Source: Bolinopsis microptera
Taxonomy: Eukaryota > Ctenophora > Tentaculata > Lobata > Bolinopsidae
Reading direction: 5' to 3'
Assembly: GCF_026151205.1 (NCBI RefSeq)
Contig: NC_087072.1
Span: 13,368,169-13,432,168 of the forward strand
Length of the DNA: 64,000 bases
The position numbers were made by a program, and so were the translations under genes. Shown here in pieces: positions 44,987 through 55,868 of this stretch. Each line of letters opens with the position of its first letter. Position 1 is the first letter of the stretch. The notes below the pieces were generated by a model. It saw only the letters and a program-made list of their open reading frames with translations, ran no database searches and was not told the origin of the DNA.

Positions 44987-47326
44987 TCAACTGTAGAAAC
45001 TGTCAATACCACTATCCAGTCTAGAAAATAACGAAGCTCCCCTGGAACTAGCACTATCTGATGGCTGATTTGTATCTTTATAACAATCTAATACACAATC
45101 TGTCTTTGATGATGATATAACATCAGTTTTAACTCTGTTAAAACTTGCAGTTTTACGTTTTTTACTGTTCACGGGGTGATTGGGAGTACTTATTAATTTA
45201 AATCGTCTCTTTTTATTAACTGATTTCTGATTAGTAGACGTTGTGTTATTAAAGATGGCATTGTTTTCTTTCCCACTGTATTGTCTGTAATGTTGGAACA
45301 GAGAAGGAGATCCCATAGGTTGCTTTTCAACAGAAGATCCGGAAACTTCTAATCTGTTGTCGGATCTAAATGGTTCAAACTTCTTGTATTTCTTAATATT
45401 TTGATCCGTTGCTTTTTCTTTAGTGTTCAGGTTGTAGAACGCAGCGGTAGACACACCTGAAGTTAGATTTAGAGTCAATTGTAATCCTATGGTACCTTTC
45501 AAGAACTACAAAATTGTTGATACAAGTAAAGAAAACTGAATATAAGTACAATAATTAATAATTAGCTCTGGCTGGTAAATGGGGAGGGGGGGGGGGGATA
45601 AATGATAGTTAACCTTACCAGCAGGTCTATGAGGAAGTTCTCCAGTGATCCAGCGGATGACAATGTCGTGACCCCAGCTAACCAGCTCGTGGTCAGGGTA
45701 GGGAAAATATTTCTGGTCAAGTGGTGTGGTGACGTCACGTGATGTGGTGACGTCACGTGGTGTGGTGACGTCACGTGGTGTGATGACGTCACGTGGTGTG
45801 GTGACGTCACGTGGGGTGATGACGTCACGTGGTGTGATGACGTCACGTGGTGTGGTGACGTCACGTGGTGTGGTGACTAGTGTCTGTAGTAGTGGGAAGG
45901 ACCGGGCTAGTGAGATACCGTACTCAGACAAGGAAGGATTCTCTGAAGGTTAGATAGTCAGGCAGGAAGTGGTTCATGGTGAATATGTAATATTATAGAT
46001 GCAAGACAGGCTACAGCTTGCTGAATTCTAGAACAACTGCATAATAAATTTAAACGATTCCAAAAATAACTTTAGGAGAACAAATCTACAAAATGGGACT
46101 ACACGAGAAAAAGTAACATATTTATCATGTACAGGACATAATAATAATGCTACACTGAAATTAGCATTTTACCTGACACGTCGAGATATCGGAGTTTGGT
46201 GAGGCCTTTCTTAGAGTATTTGGTGGGGTAGACAAGCTTCTTTACCACGCCGTCATCCAGCTCGCAGCTTGATAAACTTAACCACTCCAACCTGATTAGT
46301 AGTTATCACGTGATTTATATTGTAATAGATCTGGATGGTGACGTCACGTGGTGTGATGACGTCATATTATGGTGTGGTGACGTCACGTGGTGTGATGATT
46401 AGTAGTTATCACGTGATTTATATTGTAATAGATCTGGATGGTTGCGGGAGGCAAATTAGGAAGACAATAAATTAAGACTAGATCCGTTTTATAAAAGCTA
46501 CTAAAAATCAGACAGATAAGAGTCACACTAATGAGTACTATAATGTATAATGTATAATGTATATGTATAATGACGATGAACAATGTGAAGCCTACCTTGT
46601 GAGTTGAACCAATGTTGAAGTGATCCCCGCGTCGTTGCTAGATTTCCTAAAGGAGCATCTGGACAGGTCGAGTATTGTGAGCGAGTTAGCCAGCTCTGAT
46701 AGGCTCTTCAGCCAGGGTACACTCTTGTGGGAGGACAAATCTAACGCTGAAAAATATTAAATTAACAAATTAGGAGTCTTTAAACAACCTGTATAACATT
46801 TTAGGGAGTTGATGTTTGAGGCTTTTAAATAAATGTCTTGTCAAATAGATAAATATTTTAAAACTTTCGAACCTGTAATAAAGTTGGTATGAAGAGGAGA
46901 TTTAATGAGTCGGAGAACAGTGGTATCAGCTATAGTACCAGCTGTATGAGCAGCTCTCAGAATATCAGCTGCAATATGCTGACACACATTATCCCAAGAT
47001 ATAGAGTTCACGTGACGTACAAGCACAAACAAACATATCTCGGACAGGGCCTTGTTCCTACAATCCTGCACACGGTCTGAAAACGAGATAGTGTTTCACT
47101 TTCACTTCACGTCGTGAATGCCTTTTTGGAAAAATTTCGATCGTGAAAGAGGATTGTAATGCTCGTCAAGTTATCAGATGATATGGAACGTACCAGTGTT
47201 AGCAAGTGCAGCTGAAACTCTGATATCAGATCTGGATACCTTGGAGATTACTCTTCTCTTACCAGGACGACTAATACCCCCATCTTCATTCCTGCACCAG
47301 AAATCTGATAACTCATCTGATTGCAT
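44987..47326 (-). CDS. LRRC42-like leucine-rich repeat protein
   Basis: Six exons on the minus strand in phase: 47194-47326 (ATG), 46873-47076, 46596-46746, 46173-46291, 45619-45942, 44987-45456. An N-terminal helical region (LFVLVRHVNSISWDNVCQHI) corresponds to the part before the repeats in LRRC42. It is followed by leucine-rich strands (SLTILDLSRCSF, GLTKLRYLDVS). The segment SWGHDIVIRWITG resembles the LRRC42 motif around W-x-x-x-I-V-x-x-W. The C-terminal exon is basic, Ser-rich and low in complexity, with a likely nuclear signal (NKKRRFK). A minisatellite inserts about eight RDV(T/I)TP repeats between the LRR part and the W motif. Function of the family is little known. The assignment rests on layout and short motifs, so it is moderate. 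Confidence 0.7.
45722..45886. repeat. 18-bp CRE/E-box minisatellite, in frame in the LRRC42-like gene
   Basis: About nine copies of GTGGTGTGGTGACGTCAC-type units. Each unit contains the perfect palindrome TGACGTCA overlapping CACGTG. It lies inside exon 45619-45942 and is translated as repeating RDVTTP or RDVITP on the minus strand. No stop or frame change is introduced because the unit is a multiple of three. Confidence 0.9.
46293..46442. repeat. Intronic copy of the CRE/E-box minisatellite with flanking duplication
   Basis: Three to four units with TGACGTCA and CACGTG at 46336-46397, bracketed by a direct repeat of about 45 bp (starting ATTAGTAGTTATCACGTGAT near 46295 and again near 46399). 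Confidence 0.8.
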
Positions 47327-47918
47327 GTGCGCTATTTCCTTGAATTATACAGGAAAGATAAAATCATCTCGTTTCCTTAGTAGTAATGATGATATTTCAC
47401 TTGTTTATTAAACTGAAGGGTAGTTCGTTACTTCACTCAAGAATATAAAAATTCAGTGGGCTGAACGATGATAGAAACTTCATAATACGGGACTGAGAGA
47501 CTTTGTACGATGCACAATTCACAAGTCAAGAAAACAAGGTATATATCATGTAATTTGTGTATTTGCAACTATAATTCTGATTAATTAGGACTTCCAAAAA
47601 TCAAGAAATCTCAATTTACGAACAATTAGTATAATACAAGAATATAGAACAGCCCATCAAAACATTATATCACTAGGTAACTACATTTCATTAATACTTT
47701 AGATATAGAATAGAGCAGAATATTATACATGATAAGAATATTACGTTTATTGTGTAGCTTTAAAGCGGCTAAACTTAATTATAAAACTAAATTTGATTGT
47801 ACAAAAGCATATCACAAAATATCATTTAATAAATATTCTTTAATCTAAATGTCATATTATTCAACACAAACTGATAAAACTAATCAACTAACATAATAAA
47901 TTACTGGACAAAACTAAA

Positions 47919-50900
47919 CTATTTAAAAACACTATGTGTTTCCTCTGATATGTGTGGCTTAAGTTGTTCTAGAAGTTGAGACCTGGTTAAAGGTGCTCCT
48001 AAACCAGAGTCACGTGGTATGATGACGTCACGTGGTATGGTGACGTCACGTGGTATGGTGACGTCACGTGGTATGGTGACGTCACGTGAGTCATCATCTC
48101 CAACTATGTGATGGGTTATTCCATCTTGATCTTCGTTATCAGTTAATCTAGCCCCATAAAGCCTTGCTATTGATAATATTGGCAATGTTAAATCAGCGGA
48201 AAAAATGTTCATTTCTTTCAATGCAAACCGCCAATAATCACTAAATTGCTTGTACTTTTTCTTCAGATCGAGGTAAGCCTCTTGGTTTACAATGTAATCG
48301 CCCTGAGACGAGACACAAGGTAGTCTGTTGAACAAATCTCTCAGCTCCCCAGGAGTCACTGGAACAGAGAAGCTGTCTCCAAACTCATCAAACGATCCGA
48401 ACACTTCCTCCTTGAGAGGTCCAGGACAGTGGATGACTAGATGGGGAGGACAGGGGTTGACACTTGTGGAGCAGAGTTTGATCCATGAGATGTCAAGAAC
48501 GAGGTGCTGACCTTGTTTTATGACATTTCTAACGGAGATGCTCTGTCTGCCACAAAGCACAGTGCAGCCTGGTATTGGAGTTGAAACTGCTGTCCCGCTG
48601 TGCTCTTTGATGAATCTTTCTGCCTCTTGTTTGATTACTTCGTCCGATCCACTGAGTACACAGAATTCTTTGTCTTTCAGTGTACTACTTCTAATGACGA
48701 TACTCTCTATTAATTTAGAGTTTGAAGGGCCTGCAGCTGTTCCTAAACGAGGTTTTTTCTTTGGGGATACGGAGTTGAGTTCAACCTTGGAAACACCACG
48801 TTTGTTCAAGGTAGCAATCTTTTCCAACTCCGAAAACTTTGTACAATCAGAGGGAGTCTTATCATCACGGACCCTGACAACTCTAGGGAATCTAACCGTT
48901 AAAGGAAGAGCAAAGAAATTAGTGCCCATCAGTTCAGCTCCTCTGACCTCCAGTACCATTGAGTGCTCTGGGTCGATGACTACTGCTGGCTTCTCTCGAC
49001 AAGATGGACTCAGAATAACATTGCTTGGAAGCTTGTGTTTCTCAAAAGGTATCCAATATGGATCAAGCTTGGAAAGTTTCTGGGCTAGGTCTTCTTTGGT
49101 GAGCCCACTGGCGACTTTACAAAACGACGAGTATTGCCCTTTGGAAGTACAGAGACCACAGAGAAAATGACAGATGGTGCCACTGCCACTGTTCTTGCCA
49201 TGATACCCGCCCAGAATAACGACATCAACAGTATCATTCATTAGTTCGAGGTAATCCGTTTTAATCTTATACCAGCCCCCATCTACACGCTGGTCTGGAG
49301 AATAAATAGATTTTGGGATTTTAAGAACTAACCCTTCATCGCCATTCTCAATAGCATTGTTAAGCTCGCTCACAACCTCTGCATGGGTTGAGCATATCGA
49401 TTGTTTTGAAAGATACAAATAGCCTGTTTTCTCCTTAACAATTTGTTCCAAAACCTTCCTTCTGTCAGAAAAAGGTGACATTGTCAAACTTTTGTCATCA
49501 TAATAAACAACATCATATGCAACAAAACAAGGTAAAAATCGTGGGTCATCTCTGTGTTTCAGATTTCTAGCATCCTGTCCCTGTGCTTTTGTAATCAACA
49601 CATTATTCAACAGATCAAACACAATTATCTCACCATCTAGAATACAATTCTTTGCAAGAATATTATTGTGTATGTGTGGCGTTAGAGTTCCACTAGTCTG
49701 ATCCTTTCCATACTTCTCACTGTATTCAAGAGATCCCCTCGAGAAGTACAAGTAGCTATTTTCAGTCTTGTGAATCTAGGGTAGACAAGGTTTTATAGTA
49801 CACTAATTACAGTGAGATTGATGTACAATGACCACACTGCATTATGTGTACATGAATACTTGAGCAGTGTATGAAGTAAACAAATATTTTGGTTCAAGTA
49901 AGGTCAACTTAATGTCATAAAATCTACACATCATATAAATTTACCTGCATTCTTTCACCATCATACTTTGTTTCTACACAAAACGGTTTTCCTTTCATCA
50001 ATTGTTCAACGTTATTTAAGTCTGTGACTCTGTCAGCAAGCATTGGTTTAAAAACTCGTCCTAGCACCACATCTCCACACCTGTAGTAACATATAAAATT
50101 AATTGAGAGTTGTTTCAGTAACTATACTCAATGAAAAGAAACAGCAGTGTAGCTATTCAACAATAACTATAAATCATCTAACCCTTAACTTACAGTGATG
50201 AAAGATTCCCTAGGTTTTCGCAAATCATCTTTAAGTCTGAGCAAACATTGAAGGCTGCTTCAGCATTACTGTCAATGCTCATGAGAATAGCTCTTTCTGA
50301 AAAATTAAGATATAATATTTATGAACTTATGTAGATATTATAATTAACTTATAGTTGAAGATTCTACTACATGACAACATTATAAATAACTAGTGTAACC
50401 CGGCCTTCGGCCGGGATTTCACTGCCGCAGTTAAAAAGGGTAGGAGTAATTACCCGCTGAGTCAAAACCCGCATTAGGTGAGCAATTCTATTCGGAGTTC
50501 CCTCACGTATCCAATAGTATCTGTACCACGACTATTACACCTCATTACTCCCGTCTTAAACCGCTTTAAATCGTTTTAGAAATTAACCCTTATTAACTCC
50601 GCACCACACCTGCCTTATATTTGAAAACATACATTACATTGTCGTATGAAAGTAAACAAACCGACCGCAATGAGTGCCTCCCCCCCCCCCCCCCCCCCCC
50701 TAATAAACTTAAAGTATTATATGCATAAACATTGTCGTATGAAAGTATGAACTCTCTCTACAGTTTAAACAGACCACAATCAGTGCCCAATCTCATTAAA
50801 CTATATGAAAAAAATAAGTATAAAGAATAAGGAAAAGGAACGGGAATGAAGCCAATACCAGAAGTGAAACCCCACCAAAGAATAATTGATCCTTAGGTAG

Positions 50901-52699
50901 ACCTGGTGAAATAAAGTAACTGAACTGTAAGTTTAAGAAAAGACGGAAGGAATAAAGGAGAGAGGAAATAATGTTATGTGAACATCATCAGCAGATGACT
51001 TGGCACACCGGTTTCGGGGTTTAATACCTGTACCGGTTTAATGTGCCAAGACCCCCTAGCAATCACTCGTCAGTGATCACCTGTTCACGTTAAATGTGAT
51101 GTCAAGGATGTCGCTGACATCAAGTATACTGTATTTGTACAGAATACTAGGTCGGTCTTTCAGAAGCTTTCTGAATTTACTCTTCAGGAGTCTGTCATTA
51201 TAACATCTTGAAAGAAGTGTCCTATAAAGGGTGTTGGTAGAACACAGAAAAGAATCAAGGTCAGAGATAATGGAAGAGTAACGAAGGACCTGACCGTAAA
51301 AAACATTATAACCAACAGAAGAGGAAATATTACTGTTAGGAAAGGTGTACATGACCACAGGAAAGTTGAAGTCATCAAGTTTGTTGTAAAGCTTGGTGGC
51401 GACGTGTCCGGAGTTATTCATCGAGATGTTGATGTCGAGATAGTTTACGGACTTATTGTCGTCACCACTCCTCTCCATAAGCAGGTCAGGTGGATAAATG
51501 GACCTGATTAGGTTAGAGAAATGCAAATAGTTCATGGTGTTGAGGTCGTCGACATATCTGCAGTTTCTTGAGAGGAGCTTAGCGAGACCGAACTTCTTTT
51601 CTTTGATTAGGCGTGTCATGTAGTTGAATTCACACTTCCCTAGCGAAAGATCAGCGAACTGGCTACTAGAATTCCCTCCCATGGGAATGCCTTTCGTTTG
51701 TCTTAAAATCTGATCCCCAAAACAAACAAAAGTGTTAAACAGAATAAATGTAATAGCTGTTTTGAGTTTATCAGCAGAAAAACATAAGTACACTCCTAAT
51801 ATCACTTGCGGAGCTAACCTAATTACCAACGCTACAAAGAGAGCGAATAGGAAGAAAAAGTGAGCCATTTTAGTGGCTCACTCCATAATGTTGCATTAAT
51901 AGTACAAAACCATCAATTTAGCCACTTACCACCGGCCGATTTTTATAAAATTTGCTTATTGGCTTCGTCAGAGTTTTGTCGGCACTATACCGAAAAAACC
52001 AGTACCGTAACTATTACCGTTTTTTTTGTATAACCGTTCGGAAATTACACACAGACAGACAGACACACAGACAGACACACAGACACACAGACACACACAC
52101 ATTTTGGTGTTATTAAGTTGATGCCTCTCTGGGCATCTCAAAATATACTGTATATAAAAATATTCTCATTCATTTATGGGATAATTACCTGATAATCCAA
52201 GATGCAACTCCTTCAAAATAATTCTGCAAAGCCACTTCTGATGTAATGGGGACATGTTTTTAGTTAAATTGTTGATGAGATCATTGACTTTCTCATTGTG
52301 CTTAACACATCCCATTTGAATACTATCCAACAATGTATTTATTTCTTTTATGGTGAACTCTTTGTTGCCATGGCAGCGATTGCGAAGGATATGGAAGAGT
52401 GTGTCTGGTAGATCTTTATTACCTTTGACAGATTTGAATTTGAGGAGTCTCTGAGCTTCAATGCTAGTTTTAGCAACACAAAGGCTATCGATGTATTTTC
52501 TGGCAAGAGCATTCTCTTTTAAACCATATGATGATCTCGCTTTGTCAAATTTAGGTAAAATTAACCTTAAAGTCTCATAAACCTCACAATCTGGTAATTG
52601 TGACACTTCATGGTAGTAATCTGATATTCTCAGCAGTTTGTCTTTCTTAGTAGTAGTAGTGACAACACTCTCCAGAGTTTGACATAGCCTCGAGAACAT
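47919..52699 (-). CDS. LIG4: DNA ligase 4
   Basis: ATP-dependent ligase that seals breaks in non-homologous end joining with XRCC4. Exons on the minus strand in phase: 52189-52699, 50194-50296, 49945-50080, 47919-49775. The N-terminal DNA-binding domain starts MFSRLCQTLESV. Motif I is ETKYDGERMQ with the adenylated Lys, motif III ILDGEIIVFD, motif IV EGLVLKIP and motif V GGWYKIKTDYL. BRCT1 follows (FCVLSG...), then the XRCC4-binding linker around GSFDEFGDSFSVPVTPGEL, and the start of BRCT2 (ARLYGARL...HHIVGDDDS). A minisatellite then inserts RDVTIP repeats inside BRCT2, and the usual Trp-containing helix after it is not visible. The start codon is the ATG aligned with the family N-terminus; in-frame codons upstream reach 52741. 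A Penelope-like insertion lies in the first intron. Confidence 0.95.
48006..48092. repeat. CRE/E-box minisatellite, in frame inside LIG4 BRCT2
   Basis: Four copies of an 18-bp unit with TGACGTCA and CACGTG, related to the arrays at 45.7 and 46.3 kb but with TGGTATGG in place of TGGTGTGG. Translated as RDVTIP repeats on the minus strand within the last LIG4 exon. Confidence 0.9.
50392..52110 (-). mobile_element. Penelope-like retroelement copy in a LIG4 intron
   Basis: The minus-strand RT fragment at 51077-51868 is bracketed by two sequences that look like element ends: the ACAGACAGAC-type run at 52050-52105 on the 5' side and a CCCGGCCTTCGGCCGGG hairpin at 50399-50415 on the 3' side. Between the ORF and the hairpin are a C run and a structured segment near 50995-51055 (CTTGGCACACCGGTTTCGGG and a partial complement). 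Boundaries are inferred, not proven by a target duplication. Confidence 0.45.
51077..51868 (-). pseudogene. Reverse transcriptase fragment, Penelope-like or related
   Basis: RT palm blocks QTKGIPMGGNSSSQFADLSL and CRYVDDLNTMN (the YVDD active site) are followed by VNYLDINISMN, TKLYNKLDDFNFPVVMYTFP and GQVLRYSSIIS. This block order is that of a widespread animal RT family usually grouped with Penelope-like elements. The fingers (N-terminal part) are missing, and no GIY-YIG endonuclease is seen. The catalytic aspartates are intact. Family placement is tentative. Confidence 0.65.
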
Positions 52700-53929
52700 A
52701 AAGCTAAGTTGTAAATTTATCAGTAATAGAAGAGAGCACAAGAGTAAACAGTGTCATAGCATAGGAACTTGCACTTAATATTGATTTTGGAGTCTACATG
52801 CCAAATAGTGAACAAAAACACTGCTATTGGATCTTAGTCATTAATAAGATCAACTTATACTGAAAACCAACGTAGGAATAACTATATTTTGAAACTAGTT
52901 ATATGACTAGTACATTTGGAAATTCACAGTTTGGACGCCTACACCAGTGGCATATGAAATCATACCAGTCAAGACTGAATGTCTTGCGGTGTGCGGGGTG
53001 CCAAGTGAGTGCCTTAAAGTACTACATGGGCCGTTATCTGACCACGTATTCAACGTATATGCTGTTAACATATTTTCGGTCAGGTCACAATACACAAAGT
53101 TTCCAATTGAATAAACTTGAAGCAAAAACTGTTGTGTCGACAGATTAGATTCAAGATTGATTTGAAAAAGTCTATACAGCGCTCGATTTTTAACTAGAAT
53201 ATGAACAACGTTTTTAGATGTCCAAGGAGCGTTTTGTATGGCGACTTTCGGCCGGGTGGATATTCATCAATACGCAAATAAACCCCGGACCTCCTTACGT
53301 CGTAATTTTCGCGTATTCAGACTGAAAAATGCATGAAGGTTGACGTTGAAAAAATGATTGTTATATATTTGAATTGTAGGTTTATTGTTTGCATGTTTAT
53401 AAACTATCAAGACGCACGCCAAGTTAGACTCGTCGAGTCATGGAACAAGTATTATATTAAACACTTTCAACCACCATTAATTGAATCAATGGTCAAAAAT
53501 ACGTCTTTTAAGATTTGTCTGGTAATTCTAGTGGAGTGTATCGAGCATAAAATCACCGTAACAGCTTCTAATATTATTCATAAAGTTTTGAATACATAAT
53601 TATATTAACAAAATAAATTGTTGGAAAGTTGCACATACAATTTTGAAACAAAGATTTAAATTAATACAAATTTAAAATAGATATAAGTATTAAATTGACG
53701 ATGTCAATTCATCGCAGCTTGGTGAGGCACAATAGCGCATTTTGCCGATCGCTGTGAGAAGCCTCATTGAATGCGCGGCGCGGCACAGTAAGGCATCACG
53801 CTACAAATATGAGTACAAATAAATTTTAATAATAAACAACATTTTCGATTTGGCTACGGAAATTAAACAAAAATCAAATGGTTATTTAAACAAATTTACT
53901 CATTTAAAATAATCAAATATTTAGTTTGC
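52700..53929. other. Divergent intergenic region upstream of LIG4
   Basis: No gene recognised. Short open frames at 52903-53148 and 53333-53599 show no domain, conserved motif or splice support. LIG4 5' UTR and promoter are presumed to lie here. Confidence 0.4.
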
Positions 53930-54470
53930 TCTATCCAGAGCCCTTGCGCTTGCAGTAGCGCGCGCCCGCCTCACTTGTGAGACAACTGACAAGCGCGCCC
54001 GCAGTGGCGCGAAAGCACATGGTTAGGTGAAACATTTAGTATGTATTTTGTAAAATATAGTGCACACCCGTGCGCCGTTTAATTTTAAATTAGACTGTAA
54101 CCTCACTAACTGAAAAATTAAAATATATGTATAATGACGTCACCATTGCTCTGACCAGCTAAACCTTGCGCTTGTAGTAGCGCGCGCCCGCCCGCCTACC
54201 GGCTTCCCTTTTCTTTCACATAGCCATGTGTATACGCGTACTGCGGCGGTCGCGCGCTACTGCAAGCGAGAGGGCTTTGGTTAGAGGGTTCCTGCTATTA
54301 AATATAATGTACCAATTTAGTATATAATATACCAATTAGCTGTCCAAATGGAAATTATCATTGAGGTTAGCCAATCAAAACACACATACAAATTTGACCA
54401 TTGTTAATGATCTGGCCCGGCGCGCGCTACTACTTTCTTCGAGAAGAAAGCGGCGCGCGCTACTTCGAAG
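53930..54470. repeat. GC-rich inverted repeat with GCGCGCTAC motifs
   Basis: In an AT-rich surround, CTTGCGCTTGCAGTAGCGCG (about 53943) is mirrored by CGCGCTACTGCAAGCGAGAG (about 54252), spanning roughly 340 bp. The word AGTAGCGCGCGC or GCGCGCTAC occurs near 53955, 54175, 54252, 54420 and 54455 in both orientations. This looks like a small non-autonomous element plus extra motif copies. No ORF. Confidence 0.55.
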
Positions 54471-54842
54471 AAATTTAGACGAGTAACATCAGTCAAATAC
54501 AAATCAGTTCAATCTTTACAATACAATGGCTATTGTCTGAACACAAAACATGTTTATTGAGGTACGTCCAGATGTATAGTATAGCACAGTATTATGGTTA
54601 CAGTACACTTCAATATATATGTACTGAATTGGTATTCTAATCCTAAGAACATTCTTGATCTGGGTGTCCAGCGTATCGGGAAGAAACTTACGAGTCATTC
54701 TACTATAATAAATAATTATTGGTATTCTGATGTCACAACCTTTAGACAATTCATTGTCGGCAATAGACCGATTACATATACATATCAATCAATTGTTTTT
54801 GGACTAAGCACCGACAACAAGCTTACCTCCAAGGGTGACGCT

Positions 54843-55190
54843 TAGTTAAAACTCAAACAATGCTGGTTTGCCTGCCACAAGATCACCCAAAACTCCGCCC
54901 GCTACACAGGTCTGAATGCAAGCTCACTCAAAATGCTCTTCAAAACAGTAGTTCTCACAAAAGTTCTATATGCTGCTCCAATATGGCTAGAGGATAACCT
55001 CGATACTTTTATACCAGGCCCAAAGGTCCTCTTGAAGATAAGCGGATTCACTCACCACCCTTCCAAAGATTAGACTCTGTCGCGCTTGGGATACCAAGCA
55101 TGAAGAAACAAGACGTTATGGAATTCATAAACAAGCAGAAAACATCTCCTTGTAAGAAACAAGACGTTATGGGACACTTGGTGAGAGTTT
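54843..55190 (+). pseudogene. LINE C-terminal remnant
   Basis: One frame reads KMLFKTVVLTKVLYAAPIWL, the post-RT motif of many LINE polyproteins, then meets stops. A later piece (ALGIPSMKKQDVMEF) lies in another frame, with an internal duplication of AAGAAACAAGACGTTATGG. Clearly decayed. Confidence 0.6.
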
Positions 55191-55417
55191 TATTTTTCTA
55201 CTAACACTTATTCATTGGGAGTAAGTAAATTTAGTAGTCTTGTGAAGCGATATTAACTATAGAAGAGAAAGGTTTTTGGTCAGAATTGTGCCCTTATTTT
55301 AATTACGGGCCAAATTTTTTTGAACCAATCTTTACTCCTTTTTTCTGGTATTCGACCCCTTAAAATCTAAACCTTTAAAAGGGCGAAATTTTATGTCTGG
55401 ATATTTGTTTAGTTCTG

Positions 55418-55815
55418 TGGCGTAACGACCGCCCCCGCTACCCCTGCTAGCAGGGGGGCGGCACCTTAGGGGGGCAGCATTTTTCTCTGGATTGTAGGTC
55501 TGATTTCACGGAAAAAGCGCCTTATGGGTGTACCTGTCGAATTTAGCTTTCAGTCGACGTGAAACACATATTTGGGGTACCATTTTTCAGTGGCATAACT
55601 TTGCCTGTTGGCGCCCCCCGCTCAGTGACGAAAAGCGCCCCCCTAAAATTTTTTGTGTCCCTAAAAAAAAAAAAAAAGGTTGGGTACTTTTTTTCTCGCC
55701 CCCTACAGCTTTTTGCGCCCCCCTGAAGCAAAAAAGGGTACCCCAAATATTTTTTATAGGATAGGGGTGGCAAATTTCAATCAGCAGGGGGGCGGCACAA
55801 AGTAACGTTACGCCA
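55418..55815. mobile_element. MITE-like element with TGGCGTAACG ends
   Basis: TGGCGTAACG at 55418 and CGTTACGCCA ending at 55815 are inverted, with CTG on each side as a possible 3-bp duplication. The word GCAGGGGGGCGGCAC occurs near both ends in the same orientation. Short opposite-strand ORFs inside are from C/G-rich sequence, not genes. Confidence 0.6.
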
Positions 55816-55868
55816 CTGGTTTAGTTACCATTTTAGCTATCATGAATGGTTAAATCTCATTATCTCAG

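Noticed and set aside
45506-45953. Overlapping repetitive ORFs on both strands and a CRISPR-like look
   Set aside because: The 18-bp tandem unit has no spacers; only the minus-strand frame fits the LRRC42-like exon.
47178-47411. Plus-strand ORF of 77 codons
   Set aside because: Antisense to the first coding exon of the LRRC42-like gene.
48520-49170. Plus-strand ORF of 216 codons
   Set aside because: Antisense shadow of the large LIG4 exon.
50985-51080. Possible hammerhead ribozyme in the Penelope-like element
   Set aside because: CTGACGAG and CGAAAC-like words occur on the minus strand, but stems and cleavage-site order do not fit a complete core.
53333-53599. 88-codon plus-strand ORF upstream of LIG4
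   Set aside because: No domain, no splice or promoter support; AT-rich chance ORF is likely.
55528-55773. Opposite-strand ORFs of 76-78 codons
   Set aside because: Lie within a MITE-like element and come from C/G-rich repeats.
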